Below, in pieces: positions 36,250 to 45,373 of a stretch of DNA of 64,000 nt. The notes under the pieces are model-generated. The model worked only from the letters and a program-made list of their open reading frames with translations. It had not been told where the DNA came from and made no database searches. Source of the DNA: Neobacillus cucumis (GTDB lineage Bacteria > Bacillota > Bacilli > Bacillales > Cytobacillaceae). The stretch lies in contig NZ_JAFBEX010000016.1 in assembly GCF_016908975.1 (NCBI RefSeq), positions 1 to 64,000 of the forward strand, written 5' to 3'. The translations under genes and the position numbers were made by a program. Numbering within the stretch: position 1 is the stretch's first letter; the number at the start of each line of letters is the position of its first letter.

Positions 36250-37167
36250 TTACCAAGTTTTCAAGCCTAGTAATTTTTCACCTAATTCTGTAAGTTTCGC
36301 CCTATCATATTTCACTTGTTCCCAATTTCTAGGGTCCCCTGGGAATGCATATCCCTCAGGCTTAATTCTATCCTTCCAAGATTTGATTCTAGTCTCTCTT
36401 AATTCTGTATTATTTTCTTGTGCAGGGAACATGGATATATATTGTGCAACTCGTGCTTTGTCAGAGTAATTTGGACGAATACCGTGTGGTTGCATACTAT
36501 TAAATATCAGCAAATCCCCTGCTTTTGTCACTACTTTGGTTGGGGTAAAGCCCGTTGTATCTGGTTTATGTGGATCTCGATCTACAGGCTGAGATTTCAC
36601 CCATTCGTTAAAAGTTTGGTAAAGTTCCGGTATACACTGGAATCCTCCCATATCAATATCCGTATCTACTAGTGATAATACCCCTTGAACATTCACTGGA
36701 ATTGGTTCTAACGCTGTATCTACATCCCAATGAATAAATCCTTTATATTCATGACCAGGTTTAATTGGAAGATTTAAATTGCACCTATCAATACTCACCC
36801 ATAATTTTTCAGTACCCCAGATATCAACAAAAGCATTGTAAATTTTTTCATACATACGGTTATCCCATAGATACTGATGATTATATAATTCCACCATTCC
36901 GGTATTCATCAGTTCTTTCATGACCATTTCTCTTCCTGGACGAGTGTACCAAGTGGATGGGTCATTAGGGTCCTTTTCTTCAAACTCCCAGATTAACTTC
37001 TCTAGTCTCTCGATATGATCCTTTGGTATTGCATTACGAATAATAACATAACCGTTTTCCTTCCAAAACTTCCAATCTTCTTCACTCAATACTCTCAATG
37101 GCTCATTATTCAAACGCTCATTTAATGGAGTTACAATTTCAAGGATATTGTTCAATTTTTCTTTCAT
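36250..37167 (-). CDS. PhyH-family Fe(II)/2-oxoglutarate dioxygenase, copy 2
   Basis: This 305-residue paralogue of the protein at 31372 aligns with it nearly end to end (EFEEKDPNDPSTWY and the SMFPAQE segment are shared). GFIHWDVDTA gives the HxD iron ligands and MQPHGIRPN the distal His and Arg. AGGAGGAACC precedes the ATG. It lies 34 bases after the ABC substrate-binding gene and is last of that operon before the small zinc ribbon. Co-expression with a ribose-type importer suggests that its substrate is the imported compound or a product of it. Confidence 0.88.
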   Translation of the reverse strand: MKEKLNNILEIVTPLNERLNNEPLRVLSEEDWKFWKENGYVIIRNAIPKDHIERLEKLIWEFEEKDPNDPSTWYTRPGREMVMKELMNTGMVELYNHQYLWDNRMYEKIYNAFVDIWGTEKLWVSIDRCNLNLPIKPGHEYKGFIHWDVDTALEPIPVNVQGVLSLVDTDIDMGGFQCIPELYQTFNEWVKSQPVDRDPHKPDTTGFTPTKVVTKAGDLLIFNSMQPHGIRPNYSDKARVAQYISMFPAQENNTELRETRIKSWKDRIKPEGYAFPGDPRNWEQVKYDRAKLTELGEKLLGLKTW

Positions 37168-37201
37168 TTTAGGTTCCTCCTTAATTATCTGATTAAATAA
37201 T

Positions 37202-38155
37202 TTATTTATCTTTAAACTGAGCGAGATTATCCTTATTAACTAATTGGAATGGAACCATGTTATTCTTGGCAACTTTTTCTCCTTTAGCCGCTTTTTGGGC
37301 CACTTCCACTGCCATTTTCCCTTGTGAGTCTACATCCTGAAATACAGTTGCAGTTAAATCTCCTGATTGGATTGAATTAAAAGCATCTGGTATACCATCG
37401 ATTCCGATGACTTTTGTATCTTTTAATTTACCTGCTGAACTTAATGCTTTGATTGCTCCTAGTGCCATTTCATCATTTTGTGCAACAATGGCATCTAATT
37501 TTTGAGATTGCAACCAGTTTTCCGTTAGCGAGAGCGCTTCCTCTCTTGACCAATTTGCAGTTTGCTCTGCAGCAACCTTAATGTTTGGATAATCCTTTAA
37601 AATATCCTTATTTCCTTCTGTCCGGTTGACTTCGGCTGAATTCCCATTTGGCCCATGAATAATCGCAATTGTTCCTTTTCCCTTTAACAGTTCTGCCACA
37701 TGTTTCATTTCTATTTTTCCTGCTTCCACATCATCGGATCCAACATGAGCAGTAGCTTTCTTCTCATTAGATACAACCGCTAACACTGTTATTATCGGAA
37801 TCTTTGCAGCCACAGCCTGTTCTACCACTGGTGCACTACCATTTTTATCTGCCGGGTTTAAGATAATCGCATCTACATGCTGGTCAATTAGGTTCTCGAC
37901 TTGATTAATTTGATTCTCAGCCTTCCCCTCACCATCAGCTTCGATTAGATCAACACCCGACGCTTTAGCGTATTTTCTAATAGAGTCTTGTAAACCAACA
38001 ATATATTCGTTTTGCAGATTTTGATAAATAACCCCTATCCTTATTTTCCCACTCGCTTTTCCACTAGTTGTTTCTTCTGACTTGCTAGAACATCCACTCA
38101 GGATGCCAAGGATTAATAATAATGTTACAGCCACTATCTTTACTTTTTTCAACAT
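37202..38155 (-). CDS. Sugar ABC transporter substrate-binding lipoprotein (RbsB-like)
   Basis: This protein binds a sugar outside the membrane and delivers it to the permease. The leader MLKKVKIVAVTLLLILGI ends in LSGC, a lipobox. IRIGVIYQNLQNEYIVGLQDS starts the type I periplasmic-binding fold, and DAIILNPADKNGSAPVVEQA is the family motif for pentose, galactose or inositol binders. I chose ATG 38155 with AAAGGAGAG at good spacing; a GTG two codons earlier is too close. It has 317 residues. It is third in the rbsA-rbsC-rbsB order. Confidence 0.9.
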   Translation of the reverse strand: MLKKVKIVAVTLLLILGILSGCSSKSEETTSGKASGKIRIGVIYQNLQNEYIVGLQDSIRKYAKASGVDLIEADGEGKAENQINQVENLIDQHVDAIILNPADKNGSAPVVEQAVAAKIPIITVLAVVSNEKKATAHVGSDDVEAGKIEMKHVAELLKGKGTIAIIHGPNGNSAEVNRTEGNKDILKDYPNIKVAAEQTANWSREEALSLTENWLQSQKLDAIVAQNDEMALGAIKALSSAGKLKDTKVIGIDGIPDAFNSIQSGDLTATVFQDVDSQGKMAVEVAQKAAKGEKVAKNNMVPFQLVNKDNLAQFKDK

Positions 38156-38178
38156 ACTCACTCTCTCCTTTTACTATT

Positions 38179-39186
38179 TTACTGATGATTTTTTTTATCA
38201 AGAAGCACAGCAATGACAATGATCGTTCCCTTTAAAATTTGTTGATAATAAGAGGAAACATTTAATAAATCAAGGCCATTATTCATTACCCCGATAATTA
38301 ACACCCCTATCAGAGTTCCAACTATGCTGCCCACTCCTCCAAATAAGCTGGTGCCTCCGATTACCACAGCAGCAATGGCATCAAGTTCATATCCCTGACC
38401 TAACACTGGAGAACCTGACATAATTCTTGATGATAGAATCATCCCTCCGACTCCCGCTAAAAGACCAGCTATTGCATATACACCAATCTTTACGGAATTA
38501 ACACGAATCCCTGATAGTTTTGCAGACTGTTCATTTCCTCCAGTCGCAAAGACGTGTCTACCATATACAGTGAAATTCAGAAGAAAAATTCCAATTGCTA
38601 CAATTAATATAAATATAATAACGGGAATTGGAAGACCTAATATGTATCCGCTCCCAATATTGTTATAAAAAGTACTAAGTCCGATAACCGGCCGCCCATC
38701 TGTGTATACCATGGCCAATCCTCTAGCAGCCGTCATCATGCCTAACGTAGCGATAAATGGTGCTACCTTCCACTTTGCAACAAGTACACCATTTATAAGT
38801 CCACAAGCTAAACCAACGGTCATCCCTATGATAATGGGAATAAACAGAGAATAACTGCTGTCTGCTTTAGCAAAACTAGATGCTACGACTGCTGACAATG
38901 CCATAATGGATCCAACTGATAGGTCAATACCTCCGGTAATAATAACGAATGACATTCCAATCGCTACAATTCCTATAATCGATACTTGACGTAATATGTT
39001 AATAATATTGGTAGTCGTTAAAAATGAGTCTGAGGAGATAGATAAGATTATAAATAGTATCGCAAAAGCAATATAAATACCGTATTTAGCAAGAAGCTTT
39101 CCCCTACTTCCCCTTTTCATTACAGACTGAGATGTAGCTAGATCTAATAAACTTAACTTTGCTACCTCTTGTTTTTGAGTGTTCAT
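38179..39186 (-). CDS. Sugar ABC transporter permease (RbsC-like)
   Basis: This is the membrane subunit of the importer. From ATG 39186 (MNTQKQEVAKLS) it has 335 residues, with about eight to ten membrane segments and the signatures ITGGIDLSVGSIMAL and GQGYELDAIAAVVIGGTSLFGG of the BPD_transp_2 family. GAAAGGAG precedes the ATG. The start overlaps the ATPase stop (ATGA), so translation is coupled. Confidence 0.92.
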   Translation of the reverse strand: MNTQKQEVAKLSLLDLATSQSVMKRGSRGKLLAKYGIYIAFAILFIILSISSDSFLTTTNIINILRQVSIIGIVAIGMSFVIITGGIDLSVGSIMALSAVVASSFAKADSSYSLFIPIIIGMTVGLACGLINGVLVAKWKVAPFIATLGMMTAARGLAMVYTDGRPVIGLSTFYNNIGSGYILGLPIPVIIFILIVAIGIFLLNFTVYGRHVFATGGNEQSAKLSGIRVNSVKIGVYAIAGLLAGVGGMILSSRIMSGSPVLGQGYELDAIAAVVIGGTSLFGGVGSIVGTLIGVLIIGVMNNGLDLLNVSSYYQQILKGTIIVIAVLLDKKNHQ

Positions 39187-40706
39187 CCGATTTTTTCTCC
39201 TTTCAAAATTCCTGAGCAGCAAGACATGATATTTTCCTGATCAAATTCATCCCTAGTAAACTCTCCAGTTAATTTTCCTTCACTCATGACGATGATTCGG
39301 TTACAAATTCCAAATAGCTCAGGCATTTCTGAAGAAATAACAATCACCGATTTTCCCATACTTGCAAATTCATTAATAATTTTATATATTTCTGCTTTAG
39401 CTCCTATATCAATTCCCCTTGTAGGTTCGTCCAGAATTAAAATGTCTGGATTGTTTAGAAGCCATTTGGCAATCACTATTTTTTGCTGATTACCACCACT
39501 TAGGTTTTTTACCAACATGTTTCGATTTGGTGTTTTTATCCTTAATGATTTGATTTGTTCATCTACTACGGTGTTTTCTCTTTTTCGGGATATGATATTT
39601 TTAAAGAAGGCATACTTTCTTAAATTAACCAAACTAATATTATCTCTTACGGACCCTGTTAAATTTAAACCGGTATCTTTTCTATCTTCTGTTACCAAGG
39701 CTAGACCATTATTAATCGCATGTTTAGGGCGTTTATGAATTACCTTTTTTTGATTAATATAGATTTCTCCACTGTGAGATGGCAATGCACCAAAGATACT
39801 TTCTACCACTTCTGTTCTTCCTGCACCTACAAGACCTGCAATTCCAAGTACTTCTCCTTGATGGAGTGCGAACGATATATTTTCAAAGTTTCCTTTTCTT
39901 GTTAGATTCTTAACCTCCAAGAATACGTTTTCATTTTTTTGTGTTGATGTCTGATAAACCTCTTTTATTTCTCTACCAACCATTAAGGAAATAAGCTTAT
40001 CATGATTTAAATCAGATGCTGCCTTACTATCGATATGACACCCATCCCTTAAAACTGTAATATCATCTGCTATTCTAAAAATTTCATCCATTTTGTGCGA
40101 AATATATATGATAGACTTTCCTTGGGATGTTAGCATTTTTATGATTTCAAATAGTTTTTCAACCTCTCTTTGGGTAATGGCCGAAGTAGGTTCATCCATT
40201 ACGATAATATCAGCATTATTTGAAACCGCTTTAACAATTTCCGCCATTTGCCTATCAGAAACAGAAAGAGCCGACATCTTTTTATTTGGATTTAGGTCAA
40301 TCTTTAACTGTTCAAATAATTCAAGAGTTCTTGCCCTTTGTTCCTTCTTGTTGATTATCCCGTATTTACCAAAATTCGATTCCCTACCAAGAAATACATT
40401 TTCTGCAACAGTCAATTCGGAGATATAACTTAATTCTTGATGAATCATGCTGATTCCAAATTTTAAAGCATCATTTGGATTATTAAATTCAACTTTTTCC
40501 CCTTTTAAAAATATCTCCCCCCCATCAGGCTTATAAATACCAGCAAGAATTTTCATAAGTGTTGATTTACCTGCACCATTCTCTCCCATAAGTGCATGAA
40601 CGCTCCCCTTCTTCACATGAAAGGAAACAGAGTCAAGGGCTTTCACACCTGGAAATACCTTTGAAATACTTTTCATTTCAAGAGCATATACATTTTTCTC
40701 CCTCAC
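39183..40706 (-). CDS. Sugar ABC transporter ATPase with two nucleotide-binding domains (RbsA-like)
   Basis: This 507-residue protein powers uptake. Domain 1 has Walker A GENGAGKST and Walker B IVMDEPTS; domain 2 has a degenerate Walker A (GLVGAGRTE) but an intact NLSGGNQQKIVIAKWL signature and LILDEPTRGID. This asymmetry is normal for RbsA and MglA. It starts with GTG at 40706; AGGGGTGA lies upstream. It heads the importer operon under promoter site 4. The sugar is unknown. Confidence 0.92.
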   Translation of the reverse strand: MREKNVYALEMKSISKVFPGVKALDSVSFHVKKGSVHALMGENGAGKSTLMKILAGIYKPDGGEIFLKGEKVEFNNPNDALKFGISMIHQELSYISELTVAENVFLGRESNFGKYGIINKKEQRARTLELFEQLKIDLNPNKKMSALSVSDRQMAEIVKAVSNNADIIVMDEPTSAITQREVEKLFEIIKMLTSQGKSIIYISHKMDEIFRIADDITVLRDGCHIDSKAASDLNHDKLISLMVGREIKEVYQTSTQKNENVFLEVKNLTRKGNFENISFALHQGEVLGIAGLVGAGRTEVVESIFGALPSHSGEIYINQKKVIHKRPKHAINNGLALVTEDRKDTGLNLTGSVRDNISLVNLRKYAFFKNIISRKRENTVVDEQIKSLRIKTPNRNMLVKNLSGGNQQKIVIAKWLLNNPDILILDEPTRGIDIGAKAEIYKIINEFASMGKSVIVISSEMPELFGICNRIIVMSEGKLTGEFTRDEFDQENIMSCCSGILKGEKIG

Positions 40707-40774
40707 CTAAAAGTTCACCCCTTTATCTAATTCTTTTCTCAACCTAACCTTTTCGATTAGTCTGATTATTTAGA

Positions 40775-40847
40775 ATAGTACTATTGCTACAGTGTTAAAA
40801 CAATTAACTATCGTGCTAATTATTTTAAAAAACTATAATATATTGCT
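40775..40847 (-). promoter_or_regulatory. AraC-regulon promoter, site 4 (ABC importer operon)
   Basis: ATTAACTATCGTGCT begins at 40803 and AATATATTGCT ends at 40847 (45 bp). On the minus strand TTGTTT (-35, 40798-40803), a 17-bp spacer and TACTAT (-10, 40775-40780) follow. It lies 70-140 bp before the importer ATPase gene and faces the divergent AraC gene. Confidence 0.82.
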
Positions 40848-41040
40848 TAGATATTTTTTTATATTTTTTAAGAATAATTTCTTTAATTAAACTGGACGAA
40901 CTTTTCAAATAAAATTAGCTATTTAATACAGTAAAACCACTATATTCTCGTTTAATAAAGAATCAACTTAATATAAAATAAAAGCATATAATGCCAAAAT
41001 CTGATCACACTAAATCTTATATATATTGTTTCATTATAGA

Positions 41041-41071
41041 AAAAACTATAATATATTGCTATCGTGATTTG
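41041..41071. promoter_or_regulatory. Fifth copy of the AraC-type half-site, upstream of the regulator gene
   Basis: ACTATAATATATTGCTA is followed at once by CTATCGTG, so the two half-motifs of the other sites are here adjacent instead of 30 bp apart. It ends 34 bases before the regulator start codon on the plus strand. Placement near the promoter or leader suggests autorepression. Confidence 0.6.
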
Positions 41072-41105
41072 TATCTTGGTAAAGCTTTAATAAAGGGGAA
41101 TATTT

Positions 41106-41993
41106 ATGGAGAACACAAATTACACAGAATTAGGCAAGAAATATTGGGAAACACCTTTAAAATTTAAGAAACCCCCGATACTTGCATATGCCGGACAGGT
41201 TGGAGGAAATCCCAATTGGAATTTTCCAAGTCACAAACATGATGATTTAAGTGAAATTATTTATATTTGTGAAGGAGAAGGAACTTTTATTATTAACAAT
41301 AAAAGTTATACTGCAAAAGAAGGGGATATTCTCATATACAATGCGGGAATCATCCATGAAGAATACTCAAATCCGACCAATCCCTTAGTCACCTTTTTCT
41401 GTGGAATCTCTAATACAGTTATTGATCAATTGAAGGAACTGTGTATCATACCTTATGAACTTGAGCCTATAATAAGAAAAAATGAATATTCTAACTCAAT
41501 CAAGTCATTTTTTGCACAGATATTCGAGGAATCTTCTCTTAAAGCTGATGGATATGAAATTATATGTCAGGGTTTACTTACGTCCTCAATTGCTTTAATA
41601 CACAGGGTGCTTAGACTACAAAATATTACGAGTGAAACAGAAGAATCCAATTCAATTGCCCATCGTATTAAAGAATTTATTGATAAAAACTATAAGAAAA
41701 ATATCAAACTAGAGGATATAGCTGAAGCGTTATTTATTAATAAGTATTACTTATCCCATGTATTTAAAGAACAAATGAAAATCAGTCCTATTAATTACTT
41801 AATAAATCGTAGAATGGGAGAAGCAAAGAATCTCTTAGTATCGACAGAGTTAAAAATAGGAGAAATCGCAAGAATTATGGGTTATGATAATCCCAATTAC
41901 TTTACATTACTTTTTAAAAAAATGACTGGTGAAACCCCCAAACAATTCAAAGAAAATCATAAAAAAAATCTGTTTTATCATAAGAATCCATAG
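41106..41993 (+). CDS. AraC-family regulator with N-terminal cupin sensor
   Basis: This 295-residue protein has an N-terminal cupin (SHKHDDLSEIIYICEGEGTF, about residues 35-110) that should bind a small ligand. The C-terminal AraC domain (about 190-290) has KLEDIAEALFINKYYLSHVF as helix-turn-helix 1 and IGEIARIMGYDNPNYFTLLF as 2. It is divergent from the importer operon. A half-site lies just upstream of its gene and the full motif precedes four nearby units, so I infer it is the activator of this regulon. AAAGGGG precedes the ATG. Confidence 0.9.
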   Translation: MENTNYTELGKKYWETPLKFKKPPILAYAGQVGGNPNWNFPSHKHDDLSEIIYICEGEGTFIINNKSYTAKEGDILIYNAGIIHEEYSNPTNPLVTFFCGISNTVIDQLKELCIIPYELEPIIRKNEYSNSIKSFFAQIFEESSLKADGYEIICQGLLTSSIALIHRVLRLQNITSETEESNSIAHRIKEFIDKNYKKNIKLEDIAEALFINKYYLSHVFKEQMKISPINYLINRRMGEAKNLLVSTELKIGEIARIMGYDNPNYFTLLFKKMTGETPKQFKENHKKNLFYHKNP

Positions 41994-42058
41994 TTAAAGT
42001 TAGTTTGAAGAGGCGTTTTTACAAGTTTAAAGTGTCTAAGCATATTATTTATACTAAA

Positions 42059-42108
42059 TAAGCCTAAAATATAAGTTCGTTAATATAAACTTTATATTCT
42101 AGGCTTAT
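42059..42108. terminator. Bidirectional terminator between araC-type gene and Cof phosphatase
   Basis: TAAGCCTAAAATATAA pairs with TTATATTCTAGGCTTA with one bulge. It separates convergent genes. Confidence 0.65.
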
Positions 42109-42125
42109 AAAAATTTTATATTAAG

Positions 42126-42905
42126 TTATAACAAGGACAACATTTTAAGACCGTAGGAAATTCCATCTTCTTCAACAGATTTTGTTATATATTTTGCTGC
42201 TGTCTTTACTATTTCTTCAGCATTACCCATTGCTACACTATTTTTAACTGTTGAAAGCATTTCTATATCATTCAAACCATCACCAAAAGCATATTGTCGT
42301 TCTTGTGGAATACCTAGCGCTTCAACCACTTTTTTAATACCCTGTGCTTTTGACCCTCCCCTTGGAAGTACATCAACCGAAACTGGATGCCATCTTACAA
42401 AATCAAAATCATGATACTCCTCTACGTATTGTCTTTCTTCCCCTTCTGGACAAAAAAGAAGAGTTTGAAACAGCTCCCGTTCTTTGTAATAATGTGGATC
42501 ATGAGTTGGAAAACGGTTAATTTTTAACGTAGCGATACTTTCTTTAATATACGTGTGCTCTGGTACATTAGCTTTCATATCCTCATGATCCATAAAGACG
42601 ACAGGATGATTGTTTTGAAGAGCAGCATCTGTCAGCTTTTCAAGAGATGAAATGTTTAGAGAATTCCTATATAATTCCTTACCGTTTAACACAACATATT
42701 GCCCGTTATAACTAACATAAGTGTTAATATCTAATTCTTTTCTCAAATCCTCAAACATGAAAGGAGCTCTTCCAGTTGCAATTGCTACAATATGCCCATT
42801 TTCTTTTAATTTAGAGATTGCTTCTCTTGTTGAAGGAGGTAATTTTTTATCATGATCAAGTAAGGTTCCGTCTATATCAAAAAAAATAACACTTTTATTC
42901 TTCAT
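42126..42905 (-). CDS. Cof-type HAD-IIB hydrolase (sugar phosphatase-like)
   Basis: This 259-residue protein has FFDIDGTLLDHDKKLPPST as motif I with both Asp, ATGR as motif II, and FGDGLNDIEML as motif IV, with a C2B cap between. Members dephosphorylate sugar phosphates or flavin precursors. ATG 42905 (MKNKSVIFFDIDG) is chosen with AAAGGGTGG upstream; the frame extends nine codons further. A LacI-type palindrome lies 78 bp upstream. It may be controlled by the LacI regulator at 32961 rather than the AraC protein. Confidence 0.9.
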   Translation of the reverse strand: MKNKSVIFFDIDGTLLDHDKKLPPSTREAISKLKENGHIVAIATGRAPFMFEDLRKELDINTYVSYNGQYVVLNGKELYRNSLNISSLEKLTDAALQNNHPVVFMDHEDMKANVPEHTYIKESIATLKINRFPTHDPHYYKERELFQTLLFCPEGEERQYVEEYHDFDFVRWHPVSVDVLPRGGSKAQGIKKVVEALGIPQERQYAFGDGLNDIEMLSTVKNSVAMGNAEEIVKTAAKYITKSVEEDGISYGLKMLSLL

Positions 42906-42982
42906 TTTATTTCCACCCTTTCGAAGATACATTCAATATTTATAATTTCCACTTCTTCGCGACTTATTTTGAGTGTAATTTA

Positions 42983-42996
42983 TGAAATGCGTTTCA
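42983..42996. promoter_or_regulatory. LacI-type palindromic operator upstream of the Cof phosphatase
   Basis: TGAAATGCGTTTCA, within the longer palindrome ATGAAATGCGTTTCAT. It resembles the palindrome at 32907. It does not fit the cre consensus in its centre. Confidence 0.5.
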
Positions 42997-43088
42997 TGTC
43001 AATTCTAAATATACTAAATTAATACATAAAAAATAAAAGAAGTTAAATGTCGCAAGTTGCCCATTGAACATTTTCATTTCTTAGCAGT

Positions 43089-43193
43089 TTACTTTGAAAT
43101 AGAAATAATGTTTTCTTCTTTTACATTTATTTGAACTTTTTTATTAATAGTAATGGATTCACCTTCAATTAGGTTTGGAAATACGAAATAATA
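43089..43193 (-). pseudogene. C-terminal gene remnant, unidentified
   Basis: A start-less frame encodes FVFPNLIEGESITINKKVQI and a further lysine-rich tail to a stop. It looks like the beta-rich end of a protein, but I do not know which. The surrounding 42906-43634 gap (728 bp) holds the LacI-type palindrome, this remnant and a terminator; nothing else was recognised. Confidence 0.3.
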
Positions 43194-43368
43194 CTACAAT
43201 GAATATCAATTAAAATATGCCTGTCCATATGGAAGAAAAGGTCACCCAATAGTTTGCATATGAAAGGCCTTCTCATATAGATGTTGTTTCATTAGCCTTT
43301 TAAACTTTCATCAGAATATGGCTTGGGGTATATAAGGTACTTCATTCTGAGCAACCTCCGTAATAAAT

Positions 43369-43402
43369 AACCACCTAGTAATAATATCTAGGTGGTTTTC
43401 TT
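43369..43402 (+). terminator. Orphan terminator, plus direction
   Basis: AACCACCTAG pairs with CTAGGTGGTT and is followed by TTCTTTAT. No intact gene precedes it, so it probably belonged to a lost one. Confidence 0.65.
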
Positions 43403-43634
43403 TATGTGAAAATATAATTTGGGAAATATTTAATGGCCTTCCGAAGAATTTTGTTCCGCATTCCGTTTAATATCGACGCAATTCCAACTAATTACGCCCT
43501 ATCATACTATTAATTATGACCTAAATTCAGCTAATTTTTGACTCTAAATGGTCTAAATAATAAGGCACCAAGCCCGTATAATATAATTTTACCAAATAGG
43601 GAACGACTCCACGAAGCTATGAAAGCTCACATTA

Positions 43635-44816
43635 TTATCCAATCTTCTCATCAAACTTCCGCTCATCCTGAACAAATAGTACACCCAGTTCGTGATGGTC
43701 TCCTTCATAAAGAGCGCGCTGTACAAAGCGGATCTCGCCTTTGGTGTCAAAGACCTCAAGCTTGCAGTGGGCGCGATTTTTCTGTAAGGCTTCATAGAAG
43801 GTATGTTCATCGTGAACAGCTCCCCCATTTACCTTCGAGATAATTTCTCCTACCTGTAATCCCATTTTGCTCGCAGGTGATTCCGGAATAACCCCAATAA
43901 TCATCACACCATTATTCTTCTTAGAAAAATAAGCAGTCTTACTGTCATCCTTCAAAAAAGCAAACAATGACAATAGCTCGCGGCCAACGACAGCTAGGGC
44001 CGCAACCACAATCGACATTAATGGATACCAATAACCTGCAACAGAAAGCAGCGAAATTAGAACTCCTAGGATGATGACACGGCGACCGTGGAGCTGTATC
44101 GACTCTTTTGGCAGCATGCCTTTAATTTGCTGATTGAAACCAATCGCAAAGGGAACAAATATCAACGAATATTTTGTTGCCCCTAAATGGAACACGGGCC
44201 ACCATTCAAACGGTACATGGATGGCGTTTCCAGGAATTAATAACAATAATGGTACCATCCAAAGCCTTTTCACTTCATGAACGCCGACCACTTGGCCGCG
44301 CTTGCTTTTTGCTAGTTTAGGCGAAGACCCAATGCTAGCATTTTTAAAAATGAGAATTCCTTCTGCCACTAACAATAATCCGAGAATCACAACCAAAGAT
44401 GGATAAACCTTGCCACCAAAAGACGAAATAAACGGAATCGACCAGTTATTTTCCGCAATGATAATCATCGTGAAAAATGCCGCACCGAGCGTATACGCCG
44501 GTGACATCAGCCGAATATTGGTGGTTAGTGACCAGATGAATGTGAAAGCGGCAATGAGTAGAATAGCCACAAATGGAACCGCGATACCTGCTGCAACAAT
44601 GATGATAGACAGCACTAGGCCGATGAGGATTCCCAACGGAAACAATTGCCGGAGTTCAAAATAGGCATCTTCCGCTCGAATATGAAAATTTTTCCGTTCA
44701 CGTTTTACCCTCATGACCCCTAATACACCTGCAAGAAAAACGAGATAGTATAAAACAGGATGAAGAAAGAACCTGCCTGTCCCTCTGAGTAGTTCTACAA
44801 GCCATATTCCAACCAT
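43635..44816 (-). CDS. minJ: PDZ-domain membrane protein MinJ (division-site topology factor)
   Basis: MinJ links DivIVA to MinD and helps place the division site in Bacilli. The 393-residue protein has about eight membrane segments and a C-terminal cytoplasmic PDZ domain (about 300-393; NGVMIIGVIPESPASKMGLQVGEIISKVNG). Length and the gene order minJ-ctpB-ftsX-ftsE match B. subtilis, where swrA lies between minJ and ctpB; no swrA is seen here. The ATG at 44816 follows GGTGGCGGG. Confidence 0.85.
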   Translation of the reverse strand: MVGIWLVELLRGTGRFFLHPVLYYLVFLAGVLGVMRVKRERKNFHIRAEDAYFELRQLFPLGILIGLVLSIIIVAAGIAVPFVAILLIAAFTFIWSLTTNIRLMSPAYTLGAAFFTMIIIAENNWSIPFISSFGGKVYPSLVVILGLLLVAEGILIFKNASIGSSPKLAKSKRGQVVGVHEVKRLWMVPLLLLIPGNAIHVPFEWWPVFHLGATKYSLIFVPFAIGFNQQIKGMLPKESIQLHGRRVIILGVLISLLSVAGYWYPLMSIVVAALAVVGRELLSLFAFLKDDSKTAYFSKKNNGVMIIGVIPESPASKMGLQVGEIISKVNGGAVHDEHTFYEALQKNRAHCKLEVFDTKGEIRFVQRALYEGDHHELGVLFVQDERKFDEKIG

Positions 44817-45072
44817 TTCCCGCCACCTGCCTCTATTGATATATCAAATAAAAATTCTCCTAAATTATATTTTACCAAATTAGCTCTATAAAAAAAATTG
44901 CTAGTTTTTAGAAAAAGAGAAAAATGTCATATTTCCTACAACAGTTATGTTGAATAAACCCGATTACCTTTATTTTTTGTAGAAAACTGGATCTTTTTGT
45001 GTGATATTCTGATATTTCCACGGAAATTCTTAATCATTCTAGTCCAATAGACATTATTCCACAAAAAAAGAA

Positions 45073-45281
45073 CAAAAGCGCAAGCGCCTTGAACAGCCCC
45101 GATATAGGGAGATTTATCGAGGGCAAGCAAAGCGAAGCCAGAGATTAGTCTCCCTTAATGCGAACAGAAAACGATAGTTTTCTGTAGCCAAGCATAAGCC
45201 ACTCAGGGAAAGAAGGCGTTCTTTGCCTTCATTCCCTGAGTGGCTGTAGACCATCGAGGGGCTAGGCGCTGGAGCTGGATG
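45073..45281. repeat. Dispersed non-coding repeat, second element
   Basis: It begins AAAGCGCAAGCGCC and ends GGCGCTGGAGCTGGA, related to the element at 19285. An internal inverted repeat (CACTCAGGGAAAGAAGGCG against CGCC-TTCTTTCCCTGAGTG-like sequence) could fold into a long hairpin. It sits where swrA lies in B. subtilis. No gene is seen in 44817-45373. Confidence 0.65.
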
Positions 45282-45342
45282 TCGACAGTCCATTTATTAA
45301 CAGTTATCCAAAAGCGAAAATTTTATAATTTCTATAACGAAG

Positions 45343-45370
45343 AAAAAACAGAGGCTTTAAAGCCCCTGCT
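45343..45370 (-). terminator. Terminator after ctpB
   Basis: CAGGGGCTTT pairs with AAAGCCTCTG on the minus strand, followed by TTTTTTCTTC. Confidence 0.8.
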
Positions 45371-45373
45371 AAG

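Noticed and set aside
28347..40847. The shared 45-bp element as ends of an insertion sequence
   Set aside because: All four copies have the same orientation relative to genes, constant promoter geometry, no inverted partner and no transposase between them.
42983..42996. Catabolite-responsive element before the Cof phosphatase
   Set aside because: The outer arms fit, but the centre mismatches the cre consensus at three positions; a LacI-type operator for a local regulator fits better.
44945..45130. 61-codon minus-strand frame before ctpB
   Set aside because: It overlaps a dispersed repeat and shows no similarity to SwrA, which would be expected here.
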